Positions 30,701-36,868 of a DNA stretch of 56,502 bases are shown in pieces. Made by a program: the position numbers and the translations under genes. A model generated the notes under the pieces. It searched no databases, was not told where the DNA came from, and was given only the letters and a program-made list of their open reading frames with translations. Every line of letters starts with the position of its first letter. Position 1 is the stretch's first letter. Location: contig NZ_LN831279.1 in assembly GCF_900069005.2 (NCBI RefSeq), positions 385,229 through 441,730 on the forward strand, in the 5' to 3' direction. This stretch comes from Paenibacillus sp. GM2. GTDB lineage: Bacteria > Bacillota > Bacilli > Paenibacillales > Paenibacillaceae.

Positions 30701-31997
30701 GATGGGGCTGATCTCGGGCGAGGCAACGATGTACCATGTGCCGTTCGCCGTGCATATGCACGGCAAGCTTGATGTAGAGCGGCTGGAGGAAGCTTTTCTT
30801 GAGATTATACGCCGCCATGAATCGCTCAGAACGACATTTCATCACGAGGAGGACGAGTTCCGCCAGCGCGTGCATGCGCAGCCGGTATTTACGCTGGAGC
30901 GAGGCGCCAGGCTGAGAATGGCAGCCGGCAAGCTGCTTGCGGAAGGGGGAGACGAAGGATTGTTCGGCGGTATCAGCGCACTGATGGAGCGATTTATCCG
31001 TCCGTTTGATCTGGGTCATCTTCCACTGTTCCGGGCCGGATTGATTCCGCTTGGCGAGGAGCGCCATCTGCTGCTGCTGGACTTTCATCATATTATTACC
31101 GATGGCGTCTCCGTCAGCGTCCTGCTGCAGGAACTGACTGCTTGGTATGGCGGCGGCGAGCTGCCGGAGCTGGATATTCAGTACCGGGATTACGCGGTAT
31201 GGCAAGAAGAGCAAATGAGCAGCGAGGCATACATGGAGCATGAGCGCTACTGGCTGGAGGCGTTCGAAGGGGAGCTGCCAAAGCTTGCGCTCAAGGCGGC
31301 CTTGCCTAGGCCGGAACTGCAAAATTTCCAGGGCGGTCTGATCATCTTCAGGCTGGATGAGGAGCTGACGCTCAAGGTCAAGGCGTTTGCGCGCGAGCGC
31401 GGCACGACGTTGTATACGGTGTTGCTCGGGGCTTATTCGATGCTGCTGAGCAAATGGAGCGGCATGGAGGATATCATTATCGGCACGCCGGTAGCGGGTC
31501 GCAATCATGCGCAATTGGAAGGTCTCCTTGGTATGTTCGTCAATACGGTCGCGATTCGCAGCTTCCCCGAATCCTACCGTACAGTTGGCGATTATTTGTC
31601 CGAGCTGCATGAGGATGTATTGCGGGCGCTGGAGCACCAGAATTATCCGTTCGAGGATTTGGTGCAGAAGCTGGGTATTGAGCAGGATCGCAGCCGCAAT
31701 CCGCTATTCGATACGATGTTTATTTTGCAAAATATCGATCGCGCCGCTTACCGTTCGGGCGGCATTGAATTCGACCCCAAGGAATTCGATCCGGGCGTCA
31801 GTAAATTTGATTTAACGCTTGAAGCGGCGGAGCGGGACGGCAGGATCGGCTTTGCGCTGGAATATGCGACAAGTCTTTTCGCTGAAGAGACTGTCCGGGC
31901 GCTGGCAGAGGATTATACGGCGATTTTGCGCGCGCTGGTTGAAGACGGAGCAAAGAAAAAAATCGGTGCTGTGCTTGCGGCAAGCAAGCTTAGCTGA
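21723..31997 (+). CDS. hybrid PKS/NRPS: KS-T-(C-A-T)x2-C
   Basis: This 3424-aa protein continues the chain from the first synthetase. The ketosynthase (about 30-460) has an intact Cys204-His337-His377 triad (DTACSSS, HGTGT, GHLDHAAG). No AT follows; the KS-side linker runs directly into the post-AT signature PTYPFDSHRCW, typical of AT-less modules served in trans. Carrier Ser720 follows; no KR, DH or aminotransferase. Then C (HHIASDG, 964), A (1430), T (Ser1827), C (HHIITDG, 2023), A (2525), T (Ser2926) and a terminal C (HHIITDG, 3122), with no TE. Pocket residues read by eye: DVAYLGGVCK (no match I recall) and DIVQMGLVWK (close to Gly codes). A Gly/Glu-rich linker (about 760-820) separates PKS and NRPS parts. 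ATG 21723 follows GGAGGG. Confidence 0.95.
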   Translation: MFQLDLLNTQKDTSGRKGRSAGSVSKVSYKDIAIVGISAKLPRAESHDAFWELLRSGKDLVGGFPDSRKEELKPYLRRMEAQYGSVSFFDGAYIEDISGFDYSFFRLSPKEASLMSPAQRLFLQTAWSALEHAGYGGNALHGSRTGVFIGYNGDALHDYKRIVEALDPDALSMAAPGNLSSMIPSRIAYLLNLRGPAISVDTACSSSLVAVHLACQSIRSGECEAAIAGSVKINVLPLDIGIRLGIESSDNRARTFDDSADGTGIGDGVVALLLKPLSRAQEDGDSVYAVIKGSAMNQDGGSVGITAPNALAQEDVIARAWQDADIDPETVTYIEAHGTGTSLGDPIEIDGLTRAFRRYTDKRQFCAIGSLKTNIGHLDHAAGIAGLLKAVLSLVHKQLPPTLHYRSPNRNISFVDSPVYVNDELTSWETDGEARRCGVSAFGMSGTNCHVVLEEAPAAMPSGLSARTELVCLSAHSMTALEQLVLRIRDWVLGHRDEERRSLADLCYTLAVGRGTYRYRLAIAVSSWDELAQTLHAAVESGIPGLALPNVMFGTADLAAAGNTRQQRQQSVPNEREMKALELGQRYVDGYEIDWTSIYQGQRRQRLPLPTYPFDSHRCWVEESRAEAALHTPFAAWSGYTLGGDIPEKLEQEMNETFARWQAVLERSGGTVSQRRGGVVLTGERSGLEWEQHVADAWGGLLGYDELPAKAGFYELGGDSIIALKIANRLSEHAGIRIQAADLLGHPDLPSFTALIERRLRESGAATAPRTDFRPDEQVEDIGNGGIEANGRHEGQAASGECDGAEASGGPVGPLTSQASDALFGDILEPIPKAAPQEHYPVSSPQKRMYLQQQALPDDRSYNLPELLYLDGAIDADRLEAVLQAIVERHETLRTTFHVIDGEIRQRIHAAIPFRLVRMEISEAEADGVLQSLFRPFQLDMAPLLRAALLRLEPERHVLFLDMHHIASDGMSAGILLSDLMTLYQGGSLPPLTLQYKDYAAWQESRPHSANAERYWREKCRGEWPLLMLPTDAPRPPVKGHRGETFDVYVEAGLTAAVRNLAAESGTTPFMVLLSAYYTFLAHYTGAEDIVVGTPIAGRNRRELEAIAGMFTGTLALRAHPRADKPFKAFLSEVKEMATGAYAHADYPFEDLVQWLDRRDASRSPLFDTMFIMQNLGIPNASSKGLSYRHRRFEHGTAKYDLMIQAVESGAELRLVVEYSADLFRRATVEQFMRHYVQLLRSLTDRPNAALGTAEMLTEEERLYLMALGRRAANFPPPRCLHDCFKQQALAVPDLPAVSCGGESMTYRELDRRTDALAITLRAKGVGRGSVVGIMAKRSIPMLTAMLAVMKAGGAYMPIDPHYPEERIHYMLKDSGAKLVFADGTSSGAAAVMPVSFQVLDLADETLFSEGDDAADAWPQDAADPMYVIYTSGSTGQPKGVVVPHRSFYNFGHSLRTFFEEQYGEGDRCLSLTNISFDVSVAELFMPLMFGACTVLYPEPKWLDPGRIAEVIAKEQITFAYLPPSLLKEVARQLEQSPSTIALDKMLVGVEPIKDETLELYTKLNPGIRIINGYGPTEATVCSNMYTYKPGAYRGGYVPIGGPMHNVEIYIFGYGGQLAPTGAAGELYIAGSGLANGYLNRPDLTTERFLPHPYREGHFMYRTGDIAKWLPDGNAMYVERADQQVKIRGVRIEMNEVRSQLISLPEVEDAVVLIRERANGDKELCAYVVASDKLPSREWRRKLKDKLPEAMIPTYIAAIEAVPLTPNGKVDRRALPEPESGLREQGKPEPPRDEMEERVAAIWEEVLGDTVGPIGIYDDFFELGGHSLKAAVLAGKLQQATGSLVPLSLIFELTSIAEMAAWLKERDGAAVAAGPIPRAEHREWYPMSRAQRRQYMMQMLAGDAAMYHVPFALRLRGKLDTARLEDAFIALIGRHESLRTTFHMSKDEFRQMIHPPYPFKLEELDLAALTGDDALLEAPMDGTEVTRLMKVFQRPFYLDKLPLLRAALLRLHEGDHLLLLDIHHIITDGVSSGLLVNELSQLYAGQVLPEPRVQYSDYAVWQEAGYANAAYAEHERYWMELFAGKLSVLELPTDRPRPSLPSYKGRRHTFRLDAQITREVQKLAREAKTTMYTVLLGAFAALLAKYSGQDEVIVGTPAAGREHADTHGMIGMFVNTLALRTRPARDKTVRAYIAELHHHVVEALSHQTYPFEELVEGLKADTDRSRNPLFDVMFVLQNMDRVAMEAGGLVFGEIPFETGTSKFDLTLEAVEREAEIELQLEYATDLFHEETARRMAKSYVVLVQEMCRAYDRTVGELELMSVSEREQLLASLAGGGMTVQTASKERSRGRMEILVGEGMTNRQADAAAASAQATAKWTGLVQEVECQAARTPDMAAIQFGAETVTYAELNERANRLAHSLRAKGIGPERIVALMASRSPQLLVGILGVLKAGGAYVAIDPAYPKERIDWMLEDCGEALLLTEKAYAGVATRAVAEWYLDDPELYAADRGNPEQVHQPDHLAYVLYTSGSTGRPKGVMIEHRGLAHFISGFRDRIPFEMGQSILAMASVSFDIFVVENLLPLTLGMRIVLASEEERGDAALLQGLIDTHGIDVLQITPSRFKWWMNQRGETDGLRQLRILMIGAEPLTADILDKLRAATGARLFNLYGPTETTVWTSIREVTEGEDISIGTPIEGSVMMVLDEGLKLQPTGVTGEICIGGPGVGRGYLSHPEWDIAFVPNPHMPGGRMYRTGDLGRRLGNGELAYAGRRDFQVKIRGHRIEIGEIEQLLLRHEQVKETVVTAFQEEDGEYALCAYIVKHNPAAVEAEQDGTEPSGRLTVQLREYLGNKLPSYMVPAFMVILDTIPLTPTGKIDRRALPKPGTTNAGIRELVPLSTDTERKLVEIWKELLGTDAISARDSFFELGGHSLKAAGMVSRIAERFGVQMPLRDIFMNPTLEGLAALLDTSGTVAAARIPRQPEREYYPMSRAQRRQFMMGLISGEATMYHVPFAVHMHGKLDVERLEEAFLEIIRRHESLRTTFHHEEDEFRQRVHAQPVFTLERGARLRMAAGKLLAEGGDEGLFGGISALMERFIRPFDLGHLPLFRAGLIPLGEERHLLLLDFHHIITDGVSVSVLLQELTAWYGGGELPELDIQYRDYAVWQEEQMSSEAYMEHERYWLEAFEGELPKLALKAALPRPELQNFQGGLIIFRLDEELTLKVKAFARERGTTLYTVLLGAYSMLLSKWSGMEDIIIGTPVAGRNHAQLEGLLGMFVNTVAIRSFPESYRTVGDYLSELHEDVLRALEHQNYPFEDLVQKLGIEQDRSRNPLFDTMFILQNIDRAAYRSGGIEFDPKEFDPGVSKFDLTLEAAERDGRIGFALEYATSLFAEETVRALAEDYTAILRALVEDGAKKKIGAVLAASKLS

Positions 31998-32030
31998 ACC
32001 CACATTCTGAGCCTAAGGAGGCGGCGAACG

Positions 32031-33002
32031 ATGAAGTTGTCGATGGAAAGGAAACCGTTTAACGAGTTTTGGATGAATTGCATGCTCAACCAGGCTTTTT
32101 CCATTGCGGTGTCGGAGGAACCCAGCTACAGGAATGCGGCGTATTTGAATATTTATCGTTACTATCCGTGGGAGGCTGCGACGGATAAGGACTTCCGCTA
32201 TCCGACAATCGATACGCTGTATTATTTAGACGACCCTGCTAGATTCCCGTTGGCGCAGGTGATCCGCTATATTGAGCCCGGGCATTTCCGCAGCAAGGAG
32301 ACGGTGCTGGAGGAAATCAGGGCGATGCTGAAGGGCGGACGCAACTTAAGTGTAAACGTCGACCTGTATGATTGGCTGCCCGGCAGTATGGCCTGGAAAA
32401 GGTTCCATTGGTATCATTATTCGCTGTTTAACGGATACGACCAGGAGCGCGGCATCTTTTACGTCATTGACGATACGCTTGCGGGCTACGAGGAGCACGA
32501 GGTGCCGGAGGAAAGGCTGCTCAAGGCGTATGGCAATTCGGAATACAACGTGAACCCGGACTATTTGGGGCCTGCCTTCTACGTATACAACCTGCAGGAC
32601 AAGGTTCAGCCCTACGAGTTGAAGCTGGATGAGGTAGTCGATAATGCGAGGCGGCTGGCGAGGGAGCTTGACCAGTTCTCCATGGAGGGCATGTGGAATG
32701 TAGATTCTGACCCAGACAAGAAGCAAGCGCATCTCACCTATGGCCTTGTCGGCGTCAACATCATCTGCAACCGTCATATCGCTAACATGTCCTTGCTCCG
32801 TTCCTTGCGGGAAAAAAGGCTGATCGGTGAGTCGCTGTATGAGTCGCTGTCCGGTCAACTTGGCGCGGTGGGGGACGGTTGGGATCGGGTGAAAGACCGA
32901 TTTGTAACAGGGGACTTCGAACGCGACAGAGAACTGGCGCTCGCGGATGCCTTGTTTGCGAAGGAAAAAGCGTTCTGGGCTACGCTTGCGGATGGTGTGT
33001 AA
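32031..33002 (+). CDS. papain-fold/BtrH-like protein of NRPS clusters
   Basis: I do not recognise this 323-aa soluble protein with certainty. It has the pattern of papain-like or BtrH N-terminal-type proteins: an early Cys in FWMNCMLNQAF (Cys17), a central His in WYHYSLFNGYD (His129) and an Asp shortly after (FYVIDD, Asp147/148), a possible Cys-His-Asp triad. BtrH itself moves an acyl group from a carrier protein to an amine. No signal peptide or membrane segment is seen. ATG 32031 follows AAGGAGG at 32015-32021. It lies 33 nt after the synthetase that ends in a bare C domain, so a role in chain release or acyl transfer is attractive but inferred. Confidence 0.6.
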   Translation: MKLSMERKPFNEFWMNCMLNQAFSIAVSEEPSYRNAAYLNIYRYYPWEAATDKDFRYPTIDTLYYLDDPARFPLAQVIRYIEPGHFRSKETVLEEIRAMLKGGRNLSVNVDLYDWLPGSMAWKRFHWYHYSLFNGYDQERGIFYVIDDTLAGYEEHEVPEERLLKAYGNSEYNVNPDYLGPAFYVYNLQDKVQPYELKLDEVVDNARRLARELDQFSMEGMWNVDSDPDKKQAHLTYGLVGVNIICNRHIANMSLLRSLREKRLIGESLYESLSGQLGAVGDGWDRVKDRFVTGDFERDRELALADALFAKEKAFWATLADGV

Positions 33003-33040
33003 GGCGGATTGCGTCAATAGGTTACCCGGAGGTGGGCGTT

Positions 33041-33757
33041 ATGACGATATCTTTAATCTGTTTGCCATATGCAGGAGGCTCTGCACAAGTTTACAAGCGC
33101 TGGATAAATCAGCTGCATCCTGGCGTGCGTCTGGTGCCGGCCGAACTGGCGGGCAGGGGAAGTCGCATAGGCGAGCCGTTCTATGCGAACGTGACCGAAG
33201 CTGTGCGGGATTTGCTGCCACTGGTGCGGGAGACAGCGCTTGGCTCCGATTCTTATGCTTTATTTGGCCATAGCATGGGCAGCCTGCTGGGGTATGAGAT
33301 ACTGCATGCGCTGCGGGAGGAAGGATTTCCGCTGCCTGCGGCAGTCTTCCTCTCCGGCAGAGGGGCGCCGCATTGCGAGCAGGAGGAGATCCGCGTGACC
33401 TATATGCTCCCGGATGACGAATTTCTCGAGGCATTGAAACGGCTCGGCGGCATGCCTGACGAGCTGTTCCGGCATCAGGAACTGCTCGATATGTTTATGC
33501 CGATTCTAAGAGCCGACTTCAAGCTTGTTGGCGAGTACGAGCATCGGGTACGCCCGCCGCTTCCGCTCCGGCTTGCCGTCTTAAGCGGCAAGGATGACGA
33601 CTGCATCATAGGACCGCTTGAGGAATGGGGGCATTATGCGACAGGGGGCTGCGAGCTAATGCTGTTTGAAGGCGGACATTTTTTCCTGCATGAGCGGGAA
33701 GGCGATGTTGTAGCGGTGATAAACAAAATGCTGACCGAGTCGCCTGCCCCGATCTGA
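33041..33757 (+). CDS. type II thioesterase
   Basis: The 238-aa alpha/beta hydrolase is of the external editing thioesterase family that removes stalled or misprimed acyl groups from NRPS/PKS carrier domains. It has LPYAGGSAQVYKRW at the N-terminus, the nucleophile elbow FGHSMGS (Ser78), an Asp region (SGKDDD, about 185-187) and the catalytic His in EGGHFFL (His213). ATG 33041 has GGAGG 8 nt upstream; the frame is open further upstream into the preceding gene, but that sequence is unlike the family. Since neither synthetase carries a TE domain, it could also contribute to release, although type II enzymes usually only edit. Confidence 0.92.
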   Translation: MTISLICLPYAGGSAQVYKRWINQLHPGVRLVPAELAGRGSRIGEPFYANVTEAVRDLLPLVRETALGSDSYALFGHSMGSLLGYEILHALREEGFPLPAAVFLSGRGAPHCEQEEIRVTYMLPDDEFLEALKRLGGMPDELFRHQELLDMFMPILRADFKLVGEYEHRVRPPLPLRLAVLSGKDDDCIIGPLEEWGHYATGGCELMLFEGGHFFLHEREGDVVAVINKMLTESPAPI

Positions 33758-33778
33758 CCTTGAGGAGCGTGATGGAAG

Positions 33779-35059
33779 ATGCTGAACAAACATGCGATAT
33801 GGTTTCCCGGTCAGGGCTCGCAGCGCGTGGGAATGGGAAAAGCGCTGAGCGCTCGGCATGCGGTTGTCAAAGCGACGCTGGAGGAAGCGAATGAAGCGCT
33901 CGGCATGCGCCTTGACAGCCTGATGTATGAAGGACCGTTGACAGAACTGACGCGGACGGAAAATGCCCAGCCTGCTATTCTTGCGCTGGGCATGGCAATG
34001 TACCGCCTCTACAGCCGGGAATGGGGATACCTCCCTGCGATGGCTGCCGGCCATAGCCTGGGCGAGATTACCGCTTTAACCTGCGCGGGGGCGATAACGT
34101 ACCCGGATGCGCTCCGGCTTGTACGCTGCCGTGGCGAGCTGATGCAAGGGGCCGCTGCTGCGGGGCTCGGCGCGATGGCCGCCGTGAATGGGCCTAGTCC
34201 TGATCATGTGGCCAAAGTATGCTTGGAGATCAGCGCAGGCTGCGCCGATGGAAGCCATATTGTGGTGGTATCGAATATAAATTCAGAGCGGCAAACGGTG
34301 ATTTCAGGCCATCAAGAGGCCGTCCATGAGGCGTCCGAAAGACTGTCCGTTCACGGGGCCACGGTTATTCCGCTGCAGGTAAGTGCGCCGTTCCATAGCC
34401 CGCTGATGGCGTCGGCGGCGGAGCGGTTTGCCGAAGTACTAAGCCGCGTATCGTTTGGAAAATTGGATTTTCCCGTCGTTTCCTCCTTGACGGGTCTTCC
34501 TTACGGGAATACGGCGGAGATTGCCGTGATGCTGTCAAGGGGATTAACGGACCCTGTCAATTGGCCGGCGGTCCTGGCATTTCAGATGAGCATTGGCATT
34601 GCCACCGCCGTGGAACTGGGTCCGGGCAATGTATTGAAACGGTTGGCTCGATCGGACGGACTGCGAGTATTTGCGGTTGATGACAAGGAGGATGAGGCCT
34701 ATCTGATTGCTGCAAGCCAGCAATCAGATGCTTATTCGATTGAGCTGATGAATCGTTGTCTGGCTATCGCCACTTGCCTCCGCAACCGCAACTGGAACGC
34801 GGTCGAATATGAACAAGGCGTCGTTGTGCCTTACCGCAGCTTGCAGCGGTTGGTCGAGCGGCTGCGGGAAACGGGAGAGCCCGTGGCGGAGACGCATGTT
34901 CGGCAAGCGGTGGCGATGCTGAATTCGGTGTTTCGCACCAAAGGCACGCCCGCCGAAGAACGGGAGCAGCGGCTGGCCAGCCTGCAGGTTGAATTCGGCC
35001 TGAACGGCTTGCCGGGCGTTTCTACTGCCGATCGGCCATACTCGGGCAGTTTATTATAG
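33779..35059 (+). CDS. fabD: malonyl-CoA:ACP transacylase acting in trans
   Basis: This enzyme transfers malonyl from CoA to a carrier protein. The 426-aa protein has GQGSQRVGMG at the N-terminus, the GHSLGE nucleophile (His92-Ser93), NSERQTVISG and the catalytic His in APFHSPLM (His206). The last about 115 residues, beyond the usual FabD length of roughly 310, resemble the extended C-terminus I associate with FenF/ItuD-type enzymes of iturin-like clusters. GAGGAG lies 11 nt before ATG 33779. The neighbouring KS module lacks an AT, so this gene very likely loads carrier Ser720 of that protein. The stop codon abuts a dispersed repeat element. Confidence 0.92.
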   Translation: MLNKHAIWFPGQGSQRVGMGKALSARHAVVKATLEEANEALGMRLDSLMYEGPLTELTRTENAQPAILALGMAMYRLYSREWGYLPAMAAGHSLGEITALTCAGAITYPDALRLVRCRGELMQGAAAAGLGAMAAVNGPSPDHVAKVCLEISAGCADGSHIVVVSNINSERQTVISGHQEAVHEASERLSVHGATVIPLQVSAPFHSPLMASAAERFAEVLSRVSFGKLDFPVVSSLTGLPYGNTAEIAVMLSRGLTDPVNWPAVLAFQMSIGIATAVELGPGNVLKRLARSDGLRVFAVDDKEDEAYLIAASQQSDAYSIELMNRCLAIATCLRNRNWNAVEYEQGVVVPYRSLQRLVERLRETGEPVAETHVRQAVAMLNSVFRTKGTPAEEREQRLASLQVEFGLNGLPGVSTADRPYSGSLL

Positions 35060-35246
35060 TGCGTGTTCAAAAAGACGGTTTTCAGTACCGAAGCTTATGT
35101 TTTCGATGTGCGTTTTTTCAAAACGCTATGGTTAGATGATGAAATTCTATATCGCAAGAAAACCTACCTCTGAATCGCGGTCGCTCAGCCTTGAATTTGC
35201 CTCGATGGGTTTTCTGATCAAAAGCGACTTTTTGAACAACCTCTTA
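35060..35246 (-). repeat. dispersed element, copy 2 (inverted)
   Basis: On the minus strand the element starts AAGAGGTTGTTCAAAAAG, contains TTCAAGGCTGAGCGAC and AGGTTTTCTTGCGA, and ends TCTTTTTGAACACGCAC. Its ends are imperfect inverted repeats around TTCAAAAAG. It aligns over its full length with copy 1 and over about 105 bp with copy 3. It fills the gap between the malonyltransferase and the M20 peptidase, so the peptidase may have its own promoter. Confidence 0.75.
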
Positions 35247-35263
35247 TAGAAAGGAGTGGGGTC

Positions 35264-36637
35264 ATGGGTATGCGGCTGGCCAATGACGAATCGGAACAAG
35301 ATGGAGTCAAGCGGTCTACGGAGATGCCATCTCCCGTGGAAATTTTGCAGGCATTAATCCGCTTCAATACAACAAATCCGCCAGGCGAGGAAGCAGCATG
35401 CATTATGTATATCCGGCAACTGCTTGAGGATGTGGGCATTGAGACGCGAACCTATGCGCTTGATCCAACCCGGCCCAATCTGCTGGCCAGGATAAAGGGC
35501 AGCGGGGAGGCACCACCGCTGCTGCTGTACGGGCATGTCGACGTCGTTGGCACAGGCAAGCAAGCCTGGAGCCGCGACCCGTTCGGGGGCGACATCGAGG
35601 GCGGTTTCGTCTGGGGGCGGGGCGCTCTTGATATGAAAGGCGGCGTGGCGATGCTCGTATCAGCTTTCCTCCGAGCGCATGTCCACAAGCTGCCGCTGCG
35701 GGGCGATCTCATTCTGGCGATTGTTAGCGACGAGGAAGCAGGTGGCGAATACGGGGCTTCCTTTCTGGTAGATCGACATGCCGATTATTTCGCGGGTGTA
35801 AAGTTTGCAATCGGCGAATTTGGCGGCTTCGCGTTTCATGCGCTGGGGAAAACTTTTTATCCAATTATGGTGGCGGAGAAGCAGCTATGTTGGCTCAAAG
35901 CGACGATTAGAGGAGACGGAGGGCACGGCTCCATGGGCGAGCCGGGAGCCGACTGTATGGCGCAATTGGGGAACATGCTTCAATCGCTTAGCAGGAATAA
36001 ACTGCCGATACATGCGGCACCGGCGGCCCGGTTGATGATTGAAGGCATGGCCGACGCGCTGCCGCTGCTGCCGGCGCTGCTGCTGAGAGGGCTGCTGCGC
36101 CCCCGACTAGGCGGTATCGTCCTGAAGCTGCTCGGGGAAAAGGGCGGGGCGTTCGCCCCGCTTCTGCGTAATACAGTCAGTGCGACCGTCGTTCGCGGCG
36201 GCGAGAAAATCAACGTCCATCCAAGCGAAATTACGGTCGAGCTGGACGGCCGAACGCTGCCGGGCGTCACTCCGCAGCAATTTATGGACGAGCTGCGCCG
36301 ATTCGCGATTCCTGATTCGATCGGGCTGGAGGTGCTGCGCCATGATCCATGCGCCGCAGCGCCCGACATGGGGATGTTCCGTTTGCTATCCGATGTGCTG
36401 AAAGAAGCGGATAAGGAGGCCGTTCCAGTGCCGCTGCTGCTGCCTGGAGGAACGGACGGAAGATTGTTTGCGAAGCTCGGTATCCAAACCTATGGTTTCC
36501 TGCCCATGCCGCTGCCCAAGGACATGCAGTTTACCCAACTGATTCATGCGGCGGATGAACGTATTCCCATAGAAGCGATTGGGTTCGGCACGGATGCGAT
36601 TTACCGGGTGCTGGAGCTGTACGGAGCGCAGCCGTGA
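35264..36637 (+). CDS. M20-family metallopeptidase (ArgE/DapE-like)
   Basis: M20 enzymes are two-zinc hydrolases that cleave N-acyl amino acids or short peptides. The 457-aa protein has the metal-site motifs in order: YGHVDVVG, GRGALDMKGG, VSDEEAGGEYG with the catalytic Glu pair, and a late ligand in LIHAADERIP. A dimerisation insert lies between, with GGHGSMGEPG. No signal peptide is seen, so it is probably cytoplasmic. ATG 35264 follows AAGGAG with a 7-nt spacer. It is separated from the malonyltransferase by a repeat element and followed by a strong terminator, so it is the last gene on this side. It may modify or inactivate the peptide product or simply be metabolic; the sequence does not decide. 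Confidence 0.85.
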   Translation: MGMRLANDESEQDGVKRSTEMPSPVEILQALIRFNTTNPPGEEAACIMYIRQLLEDVGIETRTYALDPTRPNLLARIKGSGEAPPLLLYGHVDVVGTGKQAWSRDPFGGDIEGGFVWGRGALDMKGGVAMLVSAFLRAHVHKLPLRGDLILAIVSDEEAGGEYGASFLVDRHADYFAGVKFAIGEFGGFAFHALGKTFYPIMVAEKQLCWLKATIRGDGGHGSMGEPGADCMAQLGNMLQSLSRNKLPIHAAPAARLMIEGMADALPLLPALLLRGLLRPRLGGIVLKLLGEKGGAFAPLLRNTVSATVVRGGEKINVHPSEITVELDGRTLPGVTPQQFMDELRRFAIPDSIGLEVLRHDPCAAAPDMGMFRLLSDVLKEADKEAVPVPLLLPGGTDGRLFAKLGIQTYGFLPMPLPKDMQFTQLIHAADERIPIEAIGFGTDAIYRVLELYGAQP

Positions 36638-36682
36638 TGCCTTTTAAAACGTTTTGAATACTCGCATATTTACAATTTTATT

Positions 36683-36725
36683 AGAGATTGAAATGCAAAT
36701 GACCATTTCAATCTCTTTTTTTGCG
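36683..36725 (+). terminator. terminator closing the NRPS region
   Basis: A perfect 13-bp stem, AGAGATTGAAATG (36683-36695) with CATTTCAATCTCT (36704-36716), has an 8-nt loop and a run of T residues. It separates the biosynthetic region from the glycan cluster. Confidence 0.92.
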
Positions 36726-36756
36726 TATTTCGTGTCTGCATATTTATATAAATCAA

Positions 36757-36833
36757 AACCGAAGGCTCAACCGAAATTCTGAGAGGTTCCGACGAAAAAG
36801 TGCCAGTTCTTTCTACTACGCACCGCTTATAAT
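36757..36833 (+). promoter_or_regulatory. possible promoter and operator of the rraA-like operon
   Basis: TATAAT occurs at 36828-36833, 35 nt before the first gene, with no good -35 hexamer at the right distance. Upstream lie two direct copies of AACCGAA (36757-36763 and 36769-36775). Direct repeats beside a weak -35 suit activation by an AraC-type regulator, two of which are encoded nearby. This is a suggestion from spacing only. Confidence 0.3.
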
Positions 36834-36868
36834 AGAATTCAATTCGAGCAAGAGAGGATGAATTCGAG

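Noticed and set aside
32879..33040. N-terminal extension of the type II thioesterase
   Set aside because: It overlaps the upstream gene; ATG 33041 has GGAGG at ideal spacing and begins the family's usual sequence.
35060..35246. Riboswitch or leader RNA between the malonyltransferase and M20 genes
   Set aside because: The sequence is explained as a copy of the dispersed element found at two other sites in the window.
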